From: Gloeomargarita lithophora Alchichica-D10
GTDB lineage: Bacteria; Cyanobacteriota; Cyanobacteriia; Gloeomargaritales; Gloeomargaritaceae
Assembly (NCBI RefSeq): GCF_001870225.1
Contig: NZ_CP017675.1
Coordinates: 2,414,318-2,478,317 of the forward strand
Direction: 5' to 3'
Length of the DNA stretch: 64,000 nt
Every line of letters starts with the position of its first letter. Position 1 is the stretch's first letter. This document shows positions 9,542 to 17,300 of the stretch, one piece after another. Below the pieces are notes generated by a model, which saw nothing but the letters and a program-made list of their open reading frames with translations, was not told the DNA's origin and did not search any database. A program made the position numbers and the translations under genes.

Positions 9542-10516
9542 ATGACCATCTTTGAACGATTGACTAATTTTGTTCAGCGAGTATTCAAGACTAATTTGGA
9601 AATTTTTCTTGAAGCATTAAAGCACAGCCCTAATGCACAGGGGTATGTCAGTGGCTCAATCACGGAGTTATTGCTAAAAAAGAAACTTGAAGAAGAATAT
9701 GGATTTGAAGTCAAACGAATTCGTGAAAAATGGGAAGGCAAAAAACATCCTAATCATCATGGAGATTTTTATTTCCGCAAACTAGAATCAAACATCTGGT
9801 ATGTTATGGAATCTAAAGGCGTAAAATCGAATTCTGAAAAGTGGCATAAATTATACAACTTAGAGAAATTAAAAACTTTTCTCATCGCACATTCTGAAAA
9901 AATTCGTTGGATTAACCAGAATAACAATATTGAAGAACAAGTTATCAAATGGATATATCGAGAATTGCCAAAGTTTCAAGGTGAGTTTTCAACAACCATT
10001 TATGAATATGAAGAAATCCAAAACTACAACCCGCAACGGAAAACAGTAAAATCACGAGCAGTAGGGGCATTGAAACACCTTTCAAGAGAAGAAGTAAATG
10101 CTTTATTTGACAGTCGCCTCAATTATGTTATGTCAAAGATTCGAGTTTTGGAAACTCACTTTGTTTCTGGTAAATCTGCTTCAAGTGACAGAACTCAAGC
10201 AACGCCCCGAAAAAATGAATTCAACGTTATTTCGATTGACATTTTTCTTCGGTATTCAGAACATAAATTTCTTTTTGCCAACCCTCAACACTTAGAATCA
10301 TCTGGGGACGATGAAAATCACTTACAGCAAAATTACATCATGGGATTTGTATTTACCGACGAATCTGGAAATGCAACATTAAGTATTACAGATGACTGGT
10401 ACGAAAGCTTAAATGATGTTTACCAGACATTGAAGAAGGAAGATAGTATCAAAGAAGACGAAATGCAGGTTGATAATAGATATTTGATTGCAGAAGAAGC
10501 AAATGGAGAGTTGTAG
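9542..10516 (+). CDS. putative PD-(D/E)XK restriction endonuclease
   Basis: A protein of about 324 residues with no family I can name. It carries a likely PD-(D/E)XK nuclease core: Asp75 in HHGDFYF, then ME90SK92 after a Trp-Tyr-Val strand (D-x14-E-x-K). The start is the ATG at 9542; a TTG at 9479 would add 21 residues. Base composition is clearly more AT-rich than the flanks, which indicates transfer. The methylase-specificity gene starts 3 bp after its stop codon, so the pair is almost certainly one restriction-modification operon in which this is the cleaving subunit. The nuclease role rests on the motif and the context. Confidence 0.65.
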   Translation: MTIFERLTNFVQRVFKTNLEIFLEALKHSPNAQGYVSGSITELLLKKKLEEEYGFEVKRIREKWEGKKHPNHHGDFYFRKLESNIWYVMESKGVKSNSEKWHKLYNLEKLKTFLIAHSEKIRWINQNNNIEEQVIKWIYRELPKFQGEFSTTIYEYEEIQNYNPQRKTVKSRAVGALKHLSREEVNALFDSRLNYVMSKIRVLETHFVSGKSASSDRTQATPRKNEFNVISIDIFLRYSEHKFLFANPQHLESSGDDENHLQQNYIMGFVFTDESGNATLSITDDWYESLNDVYQTLKKEDSIKEDEMQVDNRYLIAEEANGEL

Positions 10517-10519
10517 TAA

Positions 10520-12583
10520 ATGAAAAGGACACAGCAACAAACTCGAAAAATGAAAGAGCAAGGATTGTTATTTTCCGAAGACAGTCTGTTACCTGAAAAA
10601 CTCCCCCAAATTCAGGAATTACAACCTTCTAGCAATCTTTCAGCAGTTTTTGATGAGTGTCATAATTATATTTATGCCAATGAAGGAATGCTCAAAGACA
10701 AGATTTTTCATGAGATGGTTAAGTTGCTTATCATAAAACTTCATGACGAAAAATCTGCCAAGCAATTTGTAGATTTTGGCGTTACAACAAGTGAATATAA
10801 AGCCATTGTGGCAAATAAGCCCGATGAATTTATTTTGCGTCTCAGTAAATTATTTACTTCAATCAAGAATCACTATCGGGGATTTTTCACGGATGACGCA
10901 TTAAAGTTAAAACCTTTGACTCTCGCTTATATTGTAGGAAAATTACAATATATTAGTTTAAGTAAAACATCTGGCGATATAAAAGGTGAAGCATTTCAAA
11001 CTTTTGTAAATAGACATCAACGGGGAGACAGAGGAGAATTTTTTACACCCCACCCGATTGTTCGTCTTGCAGTTGAAATGATAGACCCCAAACTAAATGA
11101 TAAAATTATAGACCCTGCTTGTGGAAGTGGGGGCTTCTTAATTCAAGCAATAAATCATGCCCGACAAAATAATCCAAAATTAGACACGGCCAGTTTTGTG
11201 CAAAAAAGCATTACAGGCATTGAGTTTAATCCAGATGTAGCTCTTTCTGCAATGATACGTTTAGTTTTTGAAGGCGGCACAGGTTCAGAAATTATATGCA
11301 CCAATGCGCTTATAGAAGATGAAAAATTAAATGATTCTTTTGATATTGTTTTAACAAATCCACCTTTTGGAAATAAAGGAAAGGTCGAAGACCAGAAGAT
11401 TCTTGAGTCATACCTTCTTGCAAGAAAATGGAATAAATCAGCATCAAATGGAGGGGAAGTTTCCAGAACTGTTTTAGCCGGTCAATCACCTGATATTCTA
11501 TTTATTGAGAAATCCATAAAATTATTGCGGGCAGGCGGACGAATGGCAATCATCTTGCCAGATGGTCTATTACAAAATATCTCTAATCGGCATATTCGTT
11601 ATTGGTTGCGTTCTCAGGCAAAAATATTAGGTGTTATTTCCATACCACAAGAAGCTTTTGTTCCGTACGGCACAGGAATTAAAACTTCACTTCTAGTAGT
11701 TCAAAAATTGCCCGCAAATAACGATTCCTGTTTTATGGCACAAATCAAAAAGATGGGATATGATGTTAAAGGACAACCGATATATAAACGCAATGATTCT
11801 GGAATTATCGCCCGAACAAAATCAGGTCTTCCAATAGTTGATGATGACATAGACGATATTTCTAAATCTTTTAGATTATTTGTCAATGGCGAATTTGAAC
11901 AAAGTAATGATTGTGTTTATACAGTCAATAATGATTTGCTCAATTCAAGACTAGATGCTGAGCATTATTTGCCGAATGACCAAAAACTGTTGGCACATCT
12001 AAAATCTATTGGCGCAAGACCCTTAGGAGAAATTGCTGATATTTTGAGTGATTCAGATAATTTTCGTTTGGCAAGTGATAGTGAAATTAAATATATTGCT
12101 ATTTCAGATGTTGATTATCGTACAATGCAAGTTGTTGCTCAACAAGTTATTAAAGCGCATGAGGCTCCATCACGCGCAACTTACAGAGTACACAGCGGCG
12201 ATATTATTACAGCGGTTTCAGGAGCAAGCACAGGAAGCCCTCGGCAAGCAACTGCCCTTATTACAGAAGATGAAGACGGAGCGATTTGTTCAAATGGATT
12301 TTCAGTATTACGAAATATTCACGGAGTTGAGCCTTTATTTTTACTAGCGTATATGCGAACAGACCATTTCCTACGTCAGGTTAAAAGGTATATGACAGGT
12401 CATGCTATTCCTACTATTTCAGTGGATGATTTGTCACAAGTTTTAGTGCCTATTCCACCACAAACCGAACAGCAAAGAATAGCGCAAAACATTGCTGAAA
12501 TTCAAGCAATGAGCAAAGTAGCGCTGAAAGCAGTCGAAAAAATTGTCAATGAGATGAGTCTTTTATTAGGCGAGGTTGCGTAG
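10520..12583 (+). CDS. N6-adenine DNA methylase fused to a target-recognition domain (HsdM-HsdS type)
   Basis: A 687-residue DNA methyltransferase. After a helical N-terminus come GEFFTPHPIVRLAVEMI, the SAM motif DPACGSGGF near 197-205 and the catalytic NPPF near 279. These define an HsdM-like N6-adenine methylase of the type I/IIG kind. From about residue 460 there is a single HsdS-like half: a target-recognition segment, a NGFSVLR strand, TGHAIPTIS and a terminal coiled coil (PPQTEQQRIAQNIAEIQ). So one chain should both recognise and methylate DNA. It is transcribed with the upstream nuclease gene and shares its AT-rich composition. No HsdR helicase is present. Confidence 0.85.
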   Translation: MKRTQQQTRKMKEQGLLFSEDSLLPEKLPQIQELQPSSNLSAVFDECHNYIYANEGMLKDKIFHEMVKLLIIKLHDEKSAKQFVDFGVTTSEYKAIVANKPDEFILRLSKLFTSIKNHYRGFFTDDALKLKPLTLAYIVGKLQYISLSKTSGDIKGEAFQTFVNRHQRGDRGEFFTPHPIVRLAVEMIDPKLNDKIIDPACGSGGFLIQAINHARQNNPKLDTASFVQKSITGIEFNPDVALSAMIRLVFEGGTGSEIICTNALIEDEKLNDSFDIVLTNPPFGNKGKVEDQKILESYLLARKWNKSASNGGEVSRTVLAGQSPDILFIEKSIKLLRAGGRMAIILPDGLLQNISNRHIRYWLRSQAKILGVISIPQEAFVPYGTGIKTSLLVVQKLPANNDSCFMAQIKKMGYDVKGQPIYKRNDSGIIARTKSGLPIVDDDIDDISKSFRLFVNGEFEQSNDCVYTVNNDLLNSRLDAEHYLPNDQKLLAHLKSIGARPLGEIADILSDSDNFRLASDSEIKYIAISDVDYRTMQVVAQQVIKAHEAPSRATYRVHSGDIITAVSGASTGSPRQATALITEDEDGAICSNGFSVLRNIHGVEPLFLLAYMRTDHFLRQVKRYMTGHAIPTISVDDLSQVLVPIPPQTEQQRIAQNIAEIQAMSKVALKAVEKIVNEMSLLLGEVA

Positions 12584-12594
12584 GGCAGAAAGCA

Positions 12595-12680
12595 ATCTAA
12601 CAAATCACTGCACCCAACCGTATGCTAAACCATTCACATCATCCAAATTCACTAACAACGGGTGAGTTCAACCGTTATAC
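12595..12680 (+). other. integron attC-like recombination site
   Basis: An 86-bp imperfect palindrome with attC architecture. The left box ATCTAAC (12595-12601) fits RYYYAAC exactly. The right box GTTATAC (12674-12680) fits GTTRRRY at six of seven positions. Between them, ACTGCACCC (12607-12615) pairs with GGGTGAGT (12660-12667), leaving a single unpaired G, which is the extrahelical base expected of attC. It lies 11 bp after the methylase-specificity gene, where a cassette attC should sit. No integrase gene is in the window. Confidence 0.65.
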
Positions 12681-12731
12681 ACAAAGACCAGTCATAATAG
12701 ACTTAATCCCTAGATTACAAAGACTATCCCA

Positions 12732-13064
12732 GTGGCAGAAATTCCAAAAGGTACAATTTTAGAAATACTAGACCTGATGAGAAGATTAACAGAGCTTATC
12801 AACACTTCCGCCTACTTAGAGCTATCAGCATTTAATAAATATGGAGAAATTGGACAAATTGCCTATGTACTGGAGCAACTACAGAATGTTAAAGAAAAAG
12901 CTGTATCCACGTACACAAGGTTATCCACAGTTTTATTAAGAATTTCAGAAACTCAGCCCTCGCTAACTGCTACAATGTCAGATATAGCAATCTTATTTGA
13001 ATTTAGAACAGCGGTCGCAGGGGGGTATCCCCCGCCCTTGGTTCTGCGGAATTTCCGTTCGTAA
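12732..13064 (+). CDS. small hypothetical protein whose tail is encoded by a repeat
   Basis: A GTG-started ORF of 110 residues. The first 83 residues are a plausible helical protein (ILEILDLMRRLTELINTS, YVLEQLQNVKEKA) with AT-rich codons. The last 26 or so are encoded by the interspersed repeat at 12983-13083, so the native C-terminus has probably been replaced by an insertion. No family recognised. It lies between the attC-like site and a second partial one, as a cassette gene would. Confidence 0.5.
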   Translation: MAEIPKGTILEILDLMRRLTELINTSAYLELSAFNKYGEIGQIAYVLEQLQNVKEKAVSTYTRLSTVLLRISETQPSLTATMSDIAILFEFRTAVAGGYPPPLVLRNFRS

Positions 13065-13083
13065 CTCGTGTCATATTGCTATA
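12983..13083. repeat. short interspersed repeat with TATAGCAAT inverted ends
   Basis: A 101-bp element bounded by TATAGCAAT (12983-12991) and ATTGCTATA (13075-13083), with the shared core GCGGTCGCAGGGGGG followed by GGTTCTGCGGAATTTC. Other copies lie near 21.3, 42.7, 55.5, 59.0 and 59.7 kb. The size and inverted ends fit a non-autonomous element. It forms the 3' end of the ORF at 12732. Confidence 0.75.
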
Positions 13084-13121
13084 GCATTGAAGAAGTAGTA
13101 AATGAATGGAGCCTATAGGGT

Positions 13122-13295
13122 ATGAATACAGATGATCCTAAAAAAATTGAAGAAACCGTAGGAAAACTCAGAAAAGTTAGCCACCAATTTGATGCACTGA
13201 ACTTTTCGCTTGATGTATTCTTATCGGAAATTGATGAAGAAATTCGGAAGAATTCAATTGTTGCGCTTCGTTTGCAAGCAAATCGGAGTGTATAG
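13122..13295 (+). CDS. small hypothetical protein (57 residues)
   Basis: ATG-started ORF beginning MNTDDPKKIEETVGKL and ending with a basic tail. It is predicted to be helical, with AT-rich codon use like the rest of the island. No strong ribosome site is visible and no family is recognised. It fits as a cassette-borne gene because a partial attC-like arm starts right after its stop codon. A chance ORF cannot be excluded. Confidence 0.4.
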   Translation: MNTDDPKKIEETVGKLRKVSHQFDALNFSLDVFLSEIDEEIRKNSIVALRLQANRSV

Positions 13296-13345
13296 CAAAT
13301 CATTGCACCCAACCTCATGCTAATGTGGTTATATTATCTAAAACT
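13296..13345 (+). other. partial attC-like site (left arm only)
   Basis: The segment CAAATCATTGCACCCAACC followed by ATGCTAA matches the left arm of the site at 12595-12680 almost base for base, and the similarity fades after about 50 bp. The right arm is missing, and the response-regulator gene with native-like composition follows. It probably marks the right edge of the island. Confidence 0.5.
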
Positions 13346-13370
13346 TTGACATCGGTTGCGTACAACGCAC

Positions 13371-14027
13371 ATGACCCATCATATACTTCTGGTGGATGAC
13401 GAACCGGGACTGCGGCAGGCGGTGCAAGCCTATCTGGAAGAAAGTGGTTTTACGGTGACGGCGGTGGCCAATGCCCAGGTGGCTTGGGAATTTTTGCAAA
13501 ACCAAAAACCAGACCTGGTGGTTTCTGATGTAATGATGCCCCAGGTGAGTGGTTATGAATTTCTCAAACAACTGCGGGATGATGCCCGTTTTCAACATTT
13601 GCCGGTGGTTTTTCTCACCGCCCGGGGCATGACCAAAGACCGCATCAGTGGGTTTCGCTCTGGGGTGGATGGTTATATTGCCAAACCCTTTGACCCGGAG
13701 GAATTGGTGGCGGTGATTGGGAATCTTTTACGCAAAAATGAACCGCAACCCACGGATATGGCACAGGAATTGGCGGAAATTAAGGCACTTTTGGCACGGC
13801 AAGGGGGAACTATTACGAAAGAACCGCTGGATTTGGATTTAACCCCCAGGGAACGCAGTGTTTTGGAACTATTAGCGCAGGGGTTGATGAACAAAGAGAT
13901 TGCCCACCGGTTGGAAACCAGCGTGCGAAACGTGGAAAAATATGTTAGCCGTTTATTTAGCAAAACCGGCACCAACAGCCGCACCGAATTGGTACGTTTT
14001 GCCCTGGAAAACGGGTTGGCGAAGTAA
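13371..14027 (+). CDS. NarL/LuxR-family response regulator
   Basis: Two-component response regulator of 218 residues. The receiver domain has Asp9/Asp10, the phospho-acceptor Asp53 (LVVSDVMMP), a conserved Thr in FLTARG and Lys in AKPFDP. The C-terminal LuxR-type helix-turn-helix begins LTPRERSVLELLAQG. I used the ATG at 13371; a TTG at 13356 is unlikely. It resembles cyanobacterial and plastid Ycf29-type regulators. No histidine kinase is adjacent, so the partner is unknown. Confidence 0.87.
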   Translation: MTHHILLVDDEPGLRQAVQAYLEESGFTVTAVANAQVAWEFLQNQKPDLVVSDVMMPQVSGYEFLKQLRDDARFQHLPVVFLTARGMTKDRISGFRSGVDGYIAKPFDPEELVAVIGNLLRKNEPQPTDMAQELAEIKALLARQGGTITKEPLDLDLTPRERSVLELLAQGLMNKEIAHRLETSVRNVEKYVSRLFSKTGTNSRTELVRFALENGLAK

Positions 14028-14098
14028 TTTTCCTGGGATTGCCAATCCAAGGGCGGAGGGACTCCGTATCATGGATGTTCCCGATGGAGATAATCCAA

Positions 14099-14893
14099 AT
14101 GAAGATTCGCATTGCGGCGACCTTGGCTGTTTTGGCCGTTGTAGGGGCGGTGGTGGGCGCAAAAGTATTCAAAAGCAACAATCCCGCCATTGCCGATAGT
14201 GGTGTTATTGCCGGTAACCCCTGTGCTGGTAAAAATCCTTGCGCCGGTAAAGCTAACAACCCCTGTGCTGGTAAAAATCCCTGCGCCGGTAAAGCTAATA
14301 ACCCCTGTGCTGGTAAAAATCCTTGCGCTGGTAAAGCTAACAACCCCTGTGCTGGTAAAAATCCCTGTGCCGGTAAAGCTAACAACCCCTGTGCTGGCAA
14401 AAATCCCTGCGCTGGTAAAGCTAACAACCCCTGTGCTGGCAAAAATCCCTGCGCCGCCGCCAACCCCAAAGTGCGGATTCGCCAAGGGGCAAAACATGAA
14501 CAGGTTTACAACCAATTTGGCCGGGGTATTGCCCTCAAAGGTCAAGACGTGGTGGCCTATTTCACCCAAAACCGTGCCGTGCCGGGGAACAGTCAATTTA
14601 CCCACCAATGGCAAGGGGTGACGTGGCAATTTGCCAGTGCCGCCAACCGGGATAAATTTGCCCAAAATCCCCAACAATATGCGCCGCAATATGGGGGGTA
14701 CTGTGCCAAAGCCGCCGCCGAAGGTAATTTAGCCAAAACCGACCCGGATGCCTTCAAAGTTGTGGACGGTAAACTTTACCTCAACTACGATAAATCCGTG
14801 CAGGCGCAATGGAACCAAAATGTCCCCGGTAATATCGTGGCCGCCAACAAAAACTGGGATAAAATCCTCACCAACCGGGAGCTTTATGAATAA
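14099..14893 (+). CDS. exported YHS-domain protein with Cys-rich NPCAGK repeats
   Basis: A 264-residue protein. A hydrophobic N-terminus (about 1-22) looks like a signal peptide or anchor. Residues 40-120 are a tandem repeat with unit NPCAGKNPCAGKAN, giving twelve evenly spaced Cys residues and many Lys. The C-terminal part is a YHS-like domain (GQDVVAYFTQ, QFTHQWQGVTWQF, YAPQYGGYCAKA) of the kind found in metal- or copper-related exported proteins. GGAGA 9 bp before the ATG supports this start. Metal or heme binding by the Cys array is inferred. Confidence 0.82.
   Translation: MKIRIAATLAVLAVVGAVVGAKVFKSNNPAIADSGVIAGNPCAGKNPCAGKANNPCAGKNPCAGKANNPCAGKNPCAGKANNPCAGKNPCAGKANNPCAGKNPCAGKANNPCAGKNPCAAANPKVRIRQGAKHEQVYNQFGRGIALKGQDVVAYFTQNRAVPGNSQFTHQWQGVTWQFASAANRDKFAQNPQQYAPQYGGYCAKAAAEGNLAKTDPDAFKVVDGKLYLNYDKSVQAQWNQNVPGNIVAANKNWDKILTNRELYE
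14216..14458 (+). repeat. in-gene 42-bp tandem repeat (NPCAGKNPCAGKAN)
   Basis: Five complete 42-bp units start at 14216, 14258, 14300, 14342 and 14384, with a shortened sixth from 14426. Units differ only at silent third positions (GGC/GGT, CCT/CCC, AAC/AAT). All encode the same peptide, with Cys every six or eight residues. Confidence 0.95.
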
Positions 14894-14985
14894 GTAACGT
14901 TGCATAATTACTAGGGTGGAAGCTGGGGTGATAATTGACCTGGTTTTTCACCCTGGGATTTTCGCTGGGCAAATGAGGTTCACCG

Positions 14986-15579
14986 ATGCACTGGTTGGTT
15001 GATAACCATAGTAATATCCTGCCCTTGGCGACTAAACCCTGGCGCCCCTACCGGGGTACCTATAGGCTGTACCGATTTTTGACGGACGTAGAAGATATTT
15101 TGGCGGCGACCCCCGATGACCAGGAGCGGTTGGGGCTGATTTGCCCTTTGTTGGCACGGCTGATCCAGGATTCCTTTTGGCTAGAATTGCCCGACCTTAC
15201 CCCCGACCCGGAGACCGGCTGGGCAATCCAGACCCTTTACGATGAACCGGAATTTCCCTTGACGGTGCAGGTGGTGGCCTGGAATCCTGGCAGTGTGTCC
15301 CCGATTCATAATCACGGCACCTGGGGGGTGGTGGCGATGCTTAGCGGTCAGGAACGCCATCCCCTCTGGCAACGCACGGCGGAACACTCTGAACGGGTGA
15401 TCAACCACGCGGAATTGACGCTAGGGGCAGGGGATATGGTCGCTTTTCTCCCCTCAGCCATTCACAGTTTGCACACCCTCGGTTCTGAACCCAGTATGAG
15501 TTTGAATGTGTATGGGGAAACGGATTTTCGCCGCCGCTGGGAATTTGACCCGGTGCATCACACCGCTACCCTATTCTAA
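14986..15579 (+). CDS. cupin protein of the cysteine dioxygenase type
   Basis: A 197-residue double-stranded beta-helix protein. The metal-binding cupin motif HNHGTWG, with Glu/His following, and the second motif AIHSLHTLG are clear. The fold matches the cysteine dioxygenase / 3-mercaptopropionate dioxygenase group, which oxidises thiols with Fe(II). Substrate specificity cannot be told from sequence. It stands alone between the YHS gene and the antiporter. Confidence 0.75.
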   Translation: MHWLVDNHSNILPLATKPWRPYRGTYRLYRFLTDVEDILAATPDDQERLGLICPLLARLIQDSFWLELPDLTPDPETGWAIQTLYDEPEFPLTVQVVAWNPGSVSPIHNHGTWGVVAMLSGQERHPLWQRTAEHSERVINHAELTLGAGDMVAFLPSAIHSLHTLGSEPSMSLNVYGETDFRRRWEFDPVHHTATLF

Positions 15580-15643
15580 ATGCAATCCATAGGGTATTCT
15601 AACGAGGGATTGTTCTCTACCCATTACCTGGGTAATTGCCCCT

Positions 15644-16873
15644 ATGCCCTCGATTGAATTGGTGGGATTTGTCGCCGGAATATTACTGCTGGTGAGTATT
15701 TTTGCCAGCAAATTAGCTAATCAGTTTGGTGTGCCCTCTCTGTTGTTATTTCTATTCACCGGTTGGTTGGTGGAACACTTCACCGCCATTGATTTAACCA
15801 ATCCCGCCATCGCTAAGTTTGTGGGGGATTTTGCTTTAATTTTTATTATTTTTACCGGGGGATTGGATACCCGTTGGCAACAGGTGAAGCCGGTGATTTT
15901 CTCCGGGGTGAAATTAGCTACTTTGGGGGTATTACTCACCATGCTTTTGATGGGAATTTTTATTTGGCTAATTTTAGGTTCCTACAGTACCTTTTCCCTG
16001 GGAACCGAGGGTTTACCCCTCAATAAAGCCTTTCTTTTGGCGGCAATTATTTCCTCAACCGATGCGGCGGCGGTATTCTCTGTCCTGCGCTCTAGCCGTA
16101 CGGAATTGCGGGGGAATTTACAACCTCTTTTGGAACTCGAATCTAGTAGTAATGACCCGATGGCTGTGCTTTTGACCACGACGATTTTGAGTCAAATGGC
16201 GGGGGAAAATATCTCGATTTTAGCCAGTGGTATGATGCTGATTTCCCAACTATTGATTGGCACGTTGTTGGGGTATGGGTTGGGACGATTGGACAGCTAT
16301 TTACTCAATCATCTGGGGTTGGCGACCCAGGGGCTTTATGCGGTGGGTTCGCTTGCTTTGGTTTTATTTATTTATAGCTTTAGCGTTTTCCTCAATGGTA
16401 ATGGCTATCTGGCGGTTTATGTGGCGGGGTTAGTATTAGGCAATCATCCCCTCATTCACCGGGAATATATTAGTAATTTCCACGAAGGTTTCACTTGGTT
16501 GATGCAGATTATTATGTTTGTCACCCTGGGGATGCTGTCCGTACCCTACCAGGCGACCTTGGGTTCTTTGGCACTGGTGGCGGTGATTATTGGTTTGTTT
16601 CTCATGTTTGTCGCCCGCCCGGTGAGTGTGTTTGTGAGTTTGGCGGGCAGTGGTATCCCCTGGCGTGAACAGGGATTGATCGCTTGGGTGGGTCTGCGGG
16701 GGGCGGTGCCGATTGTTTTGGCAACCTTTCCCTTGGCCCTGGGGATGGAGCAGGCGGGGGAAATGTTCGTGGTGGTCAGTATCCTGGTGGTCATGTCCCT
16801 GCTGGGGCAAGGCTTTACCCTCGCGACCGTCGCCCGGTGGCTGGGGTTGACCGCTCCCGGTGAAATAACTTAA
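15644..16873 (+). CDS. NhaP-type cation/proton antiporter (CPA1)
   Basis: A 409-residue membrane protein with about twelve hydrophobic segments of the Na+/H+ exchanger domain. Diagnostic stretches are FTGGLDT, ISSTDAAAVFSVLRS, ELESSSNDPMAV with the conserved ND pair, and WVGLRGAVPIVLA. It most resembles the K+/H+ NhaP2/CvrA group but stops after the transport domain and lacks the C-terminal TrkA_C regulatory part of NhaP2. The transported ion (K+ or Na+) is uncertain. Confidence 0.88.
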   Translation: MPSIELVGFVAGILLLVSIFASKLANQFGVPSLLLFLFTGWLVEHFTAIDLTNPAIAKFVGDFALIFIIFTGGLDTRWQQVKPVIFSGVKLATLGVLLTMLLMGIFIWLILGSYSTFSLGTEGLPLNKAFLLAAIISSTDAAAVFSVLRSSRTELRGNLQPLLELESSSNDPMAVLLTTTILSQMAGENISILASGMMLISQLLIGTLLGYGLGRLDSYLLNHLGLATQGLYAVGSLALVLFIYSFSVFLNGNGYLAVYVAGLVLGNHPLIHREYISNFHEGFTWLMQIIMFVTLGMLSVPYQATLGSLALVAVIIGLFLMFVARPVSVFVSLAGSGIPWREQGLIAWVGLRGAVPIVLATFPLALGMEQAGEMFVVVSILVVMSLLGQGFTLATVARWLGLTAPGEIT

Positions 16874-16878
16874 CAAAA

Positions 16879-16895
16879 TGTAATGATTCATGTAA
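16879..16895 (-). promoter_or_regulatory. possible HLR1-like direct repeat upstream of the Hli gene
   Basis: On the minus strand two TTACA repeats are 12 bp apart (16895-16891 and 16883-16879). RpaB-bound HLR1 elements have such repeats 10 bp apart upstream of hli genes, so this is an imperfect match. It lies about 40 bp before the Hli start codon. Confidence 0.25.
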
Positions 16896-16931
16896 TAATT
16901 AGCAACAACATGAGTAAATCGAGGTTTTGAC

Positions 16932-17300
16932 ATGGGCAAACTGATGGAAAAATTCAATGTGAATCCCACCGGAGCGGGTACGTTTGGCTTTACCCATTTC
17001 GCCGAGGTGTGGAACGGGCGGTTGGCGATGGTGGGCATTATTTGTCTGGTAGCGGGGGAAGTCACCACCGGCAAAGGTCAGTTGGCGCAGATGGGCATCG
17101 TCGGTCGGGGTGCCGGTTTGTTGGTGGTGCTATTGCTGGTGGGTTTGACCGTGGCCTCGATGTTGGGCTACTACGCCGTTGGGATGGCGCAACAGATGGC
17201 ACTCACGGAATCGGAAAATTCAACAACCCCTGTTCCGGCAGGTAGCCCCGAAACTGCCCCGTCTGCCCCAGTACCAACAGCAGGGACACCGACCAGCTAG
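16932..17300 (+). CDS. high-light-inducible (Hli/LHC-like) protein
   Basis: A 122-residue thylakoid protein. The chlorophyll-binding LHC motif EVWNGRLAMVG is at about 26-36 inside the first membrane helix. A second hydrophobic helix lies at about 58-85 and a Pro/Ser/Thr-rich tail follows. Most single-helix Hli proteins are near 60-70 residues, so this is a longer form. Hli proteins bind pigment and protect the photosystems under excess light. Its last 98 bp overlap the end of the convergent GH57 gene, so the Pro-rich tail is encoded antisense to that gene. Confidence 0.82.
   Translation: MGKLMEKFNVNPTGAGTFGFTHFAEVWNGRLAMVGIICLVAGEVTTGKGQLAQMGIVGRGAGLLVVLLLVGLTVASMLGYYAVGMAQQMALTESENSTTPVPAGSPETAPSAPVPTAGTPTS

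Noticed and set aside
13079..13318. Minus-strand ORF of 79 residues in the island
   Set aside because: Poor composition for a protein and overlaps the better plus-strand small ORF and the attC-like arm.
14216..14458. CRISPR-like array
   Set aside because: The 42-bp units are contiguous, in frame and encode a peptide; there are no spacers.
14069..14689. Long minus-strand ORF across the NPCAGK repeats
   Set aside because: It exists only because the 42-bp repeat is open in several frames; it has no ribosome site and opposes a convincing gene.
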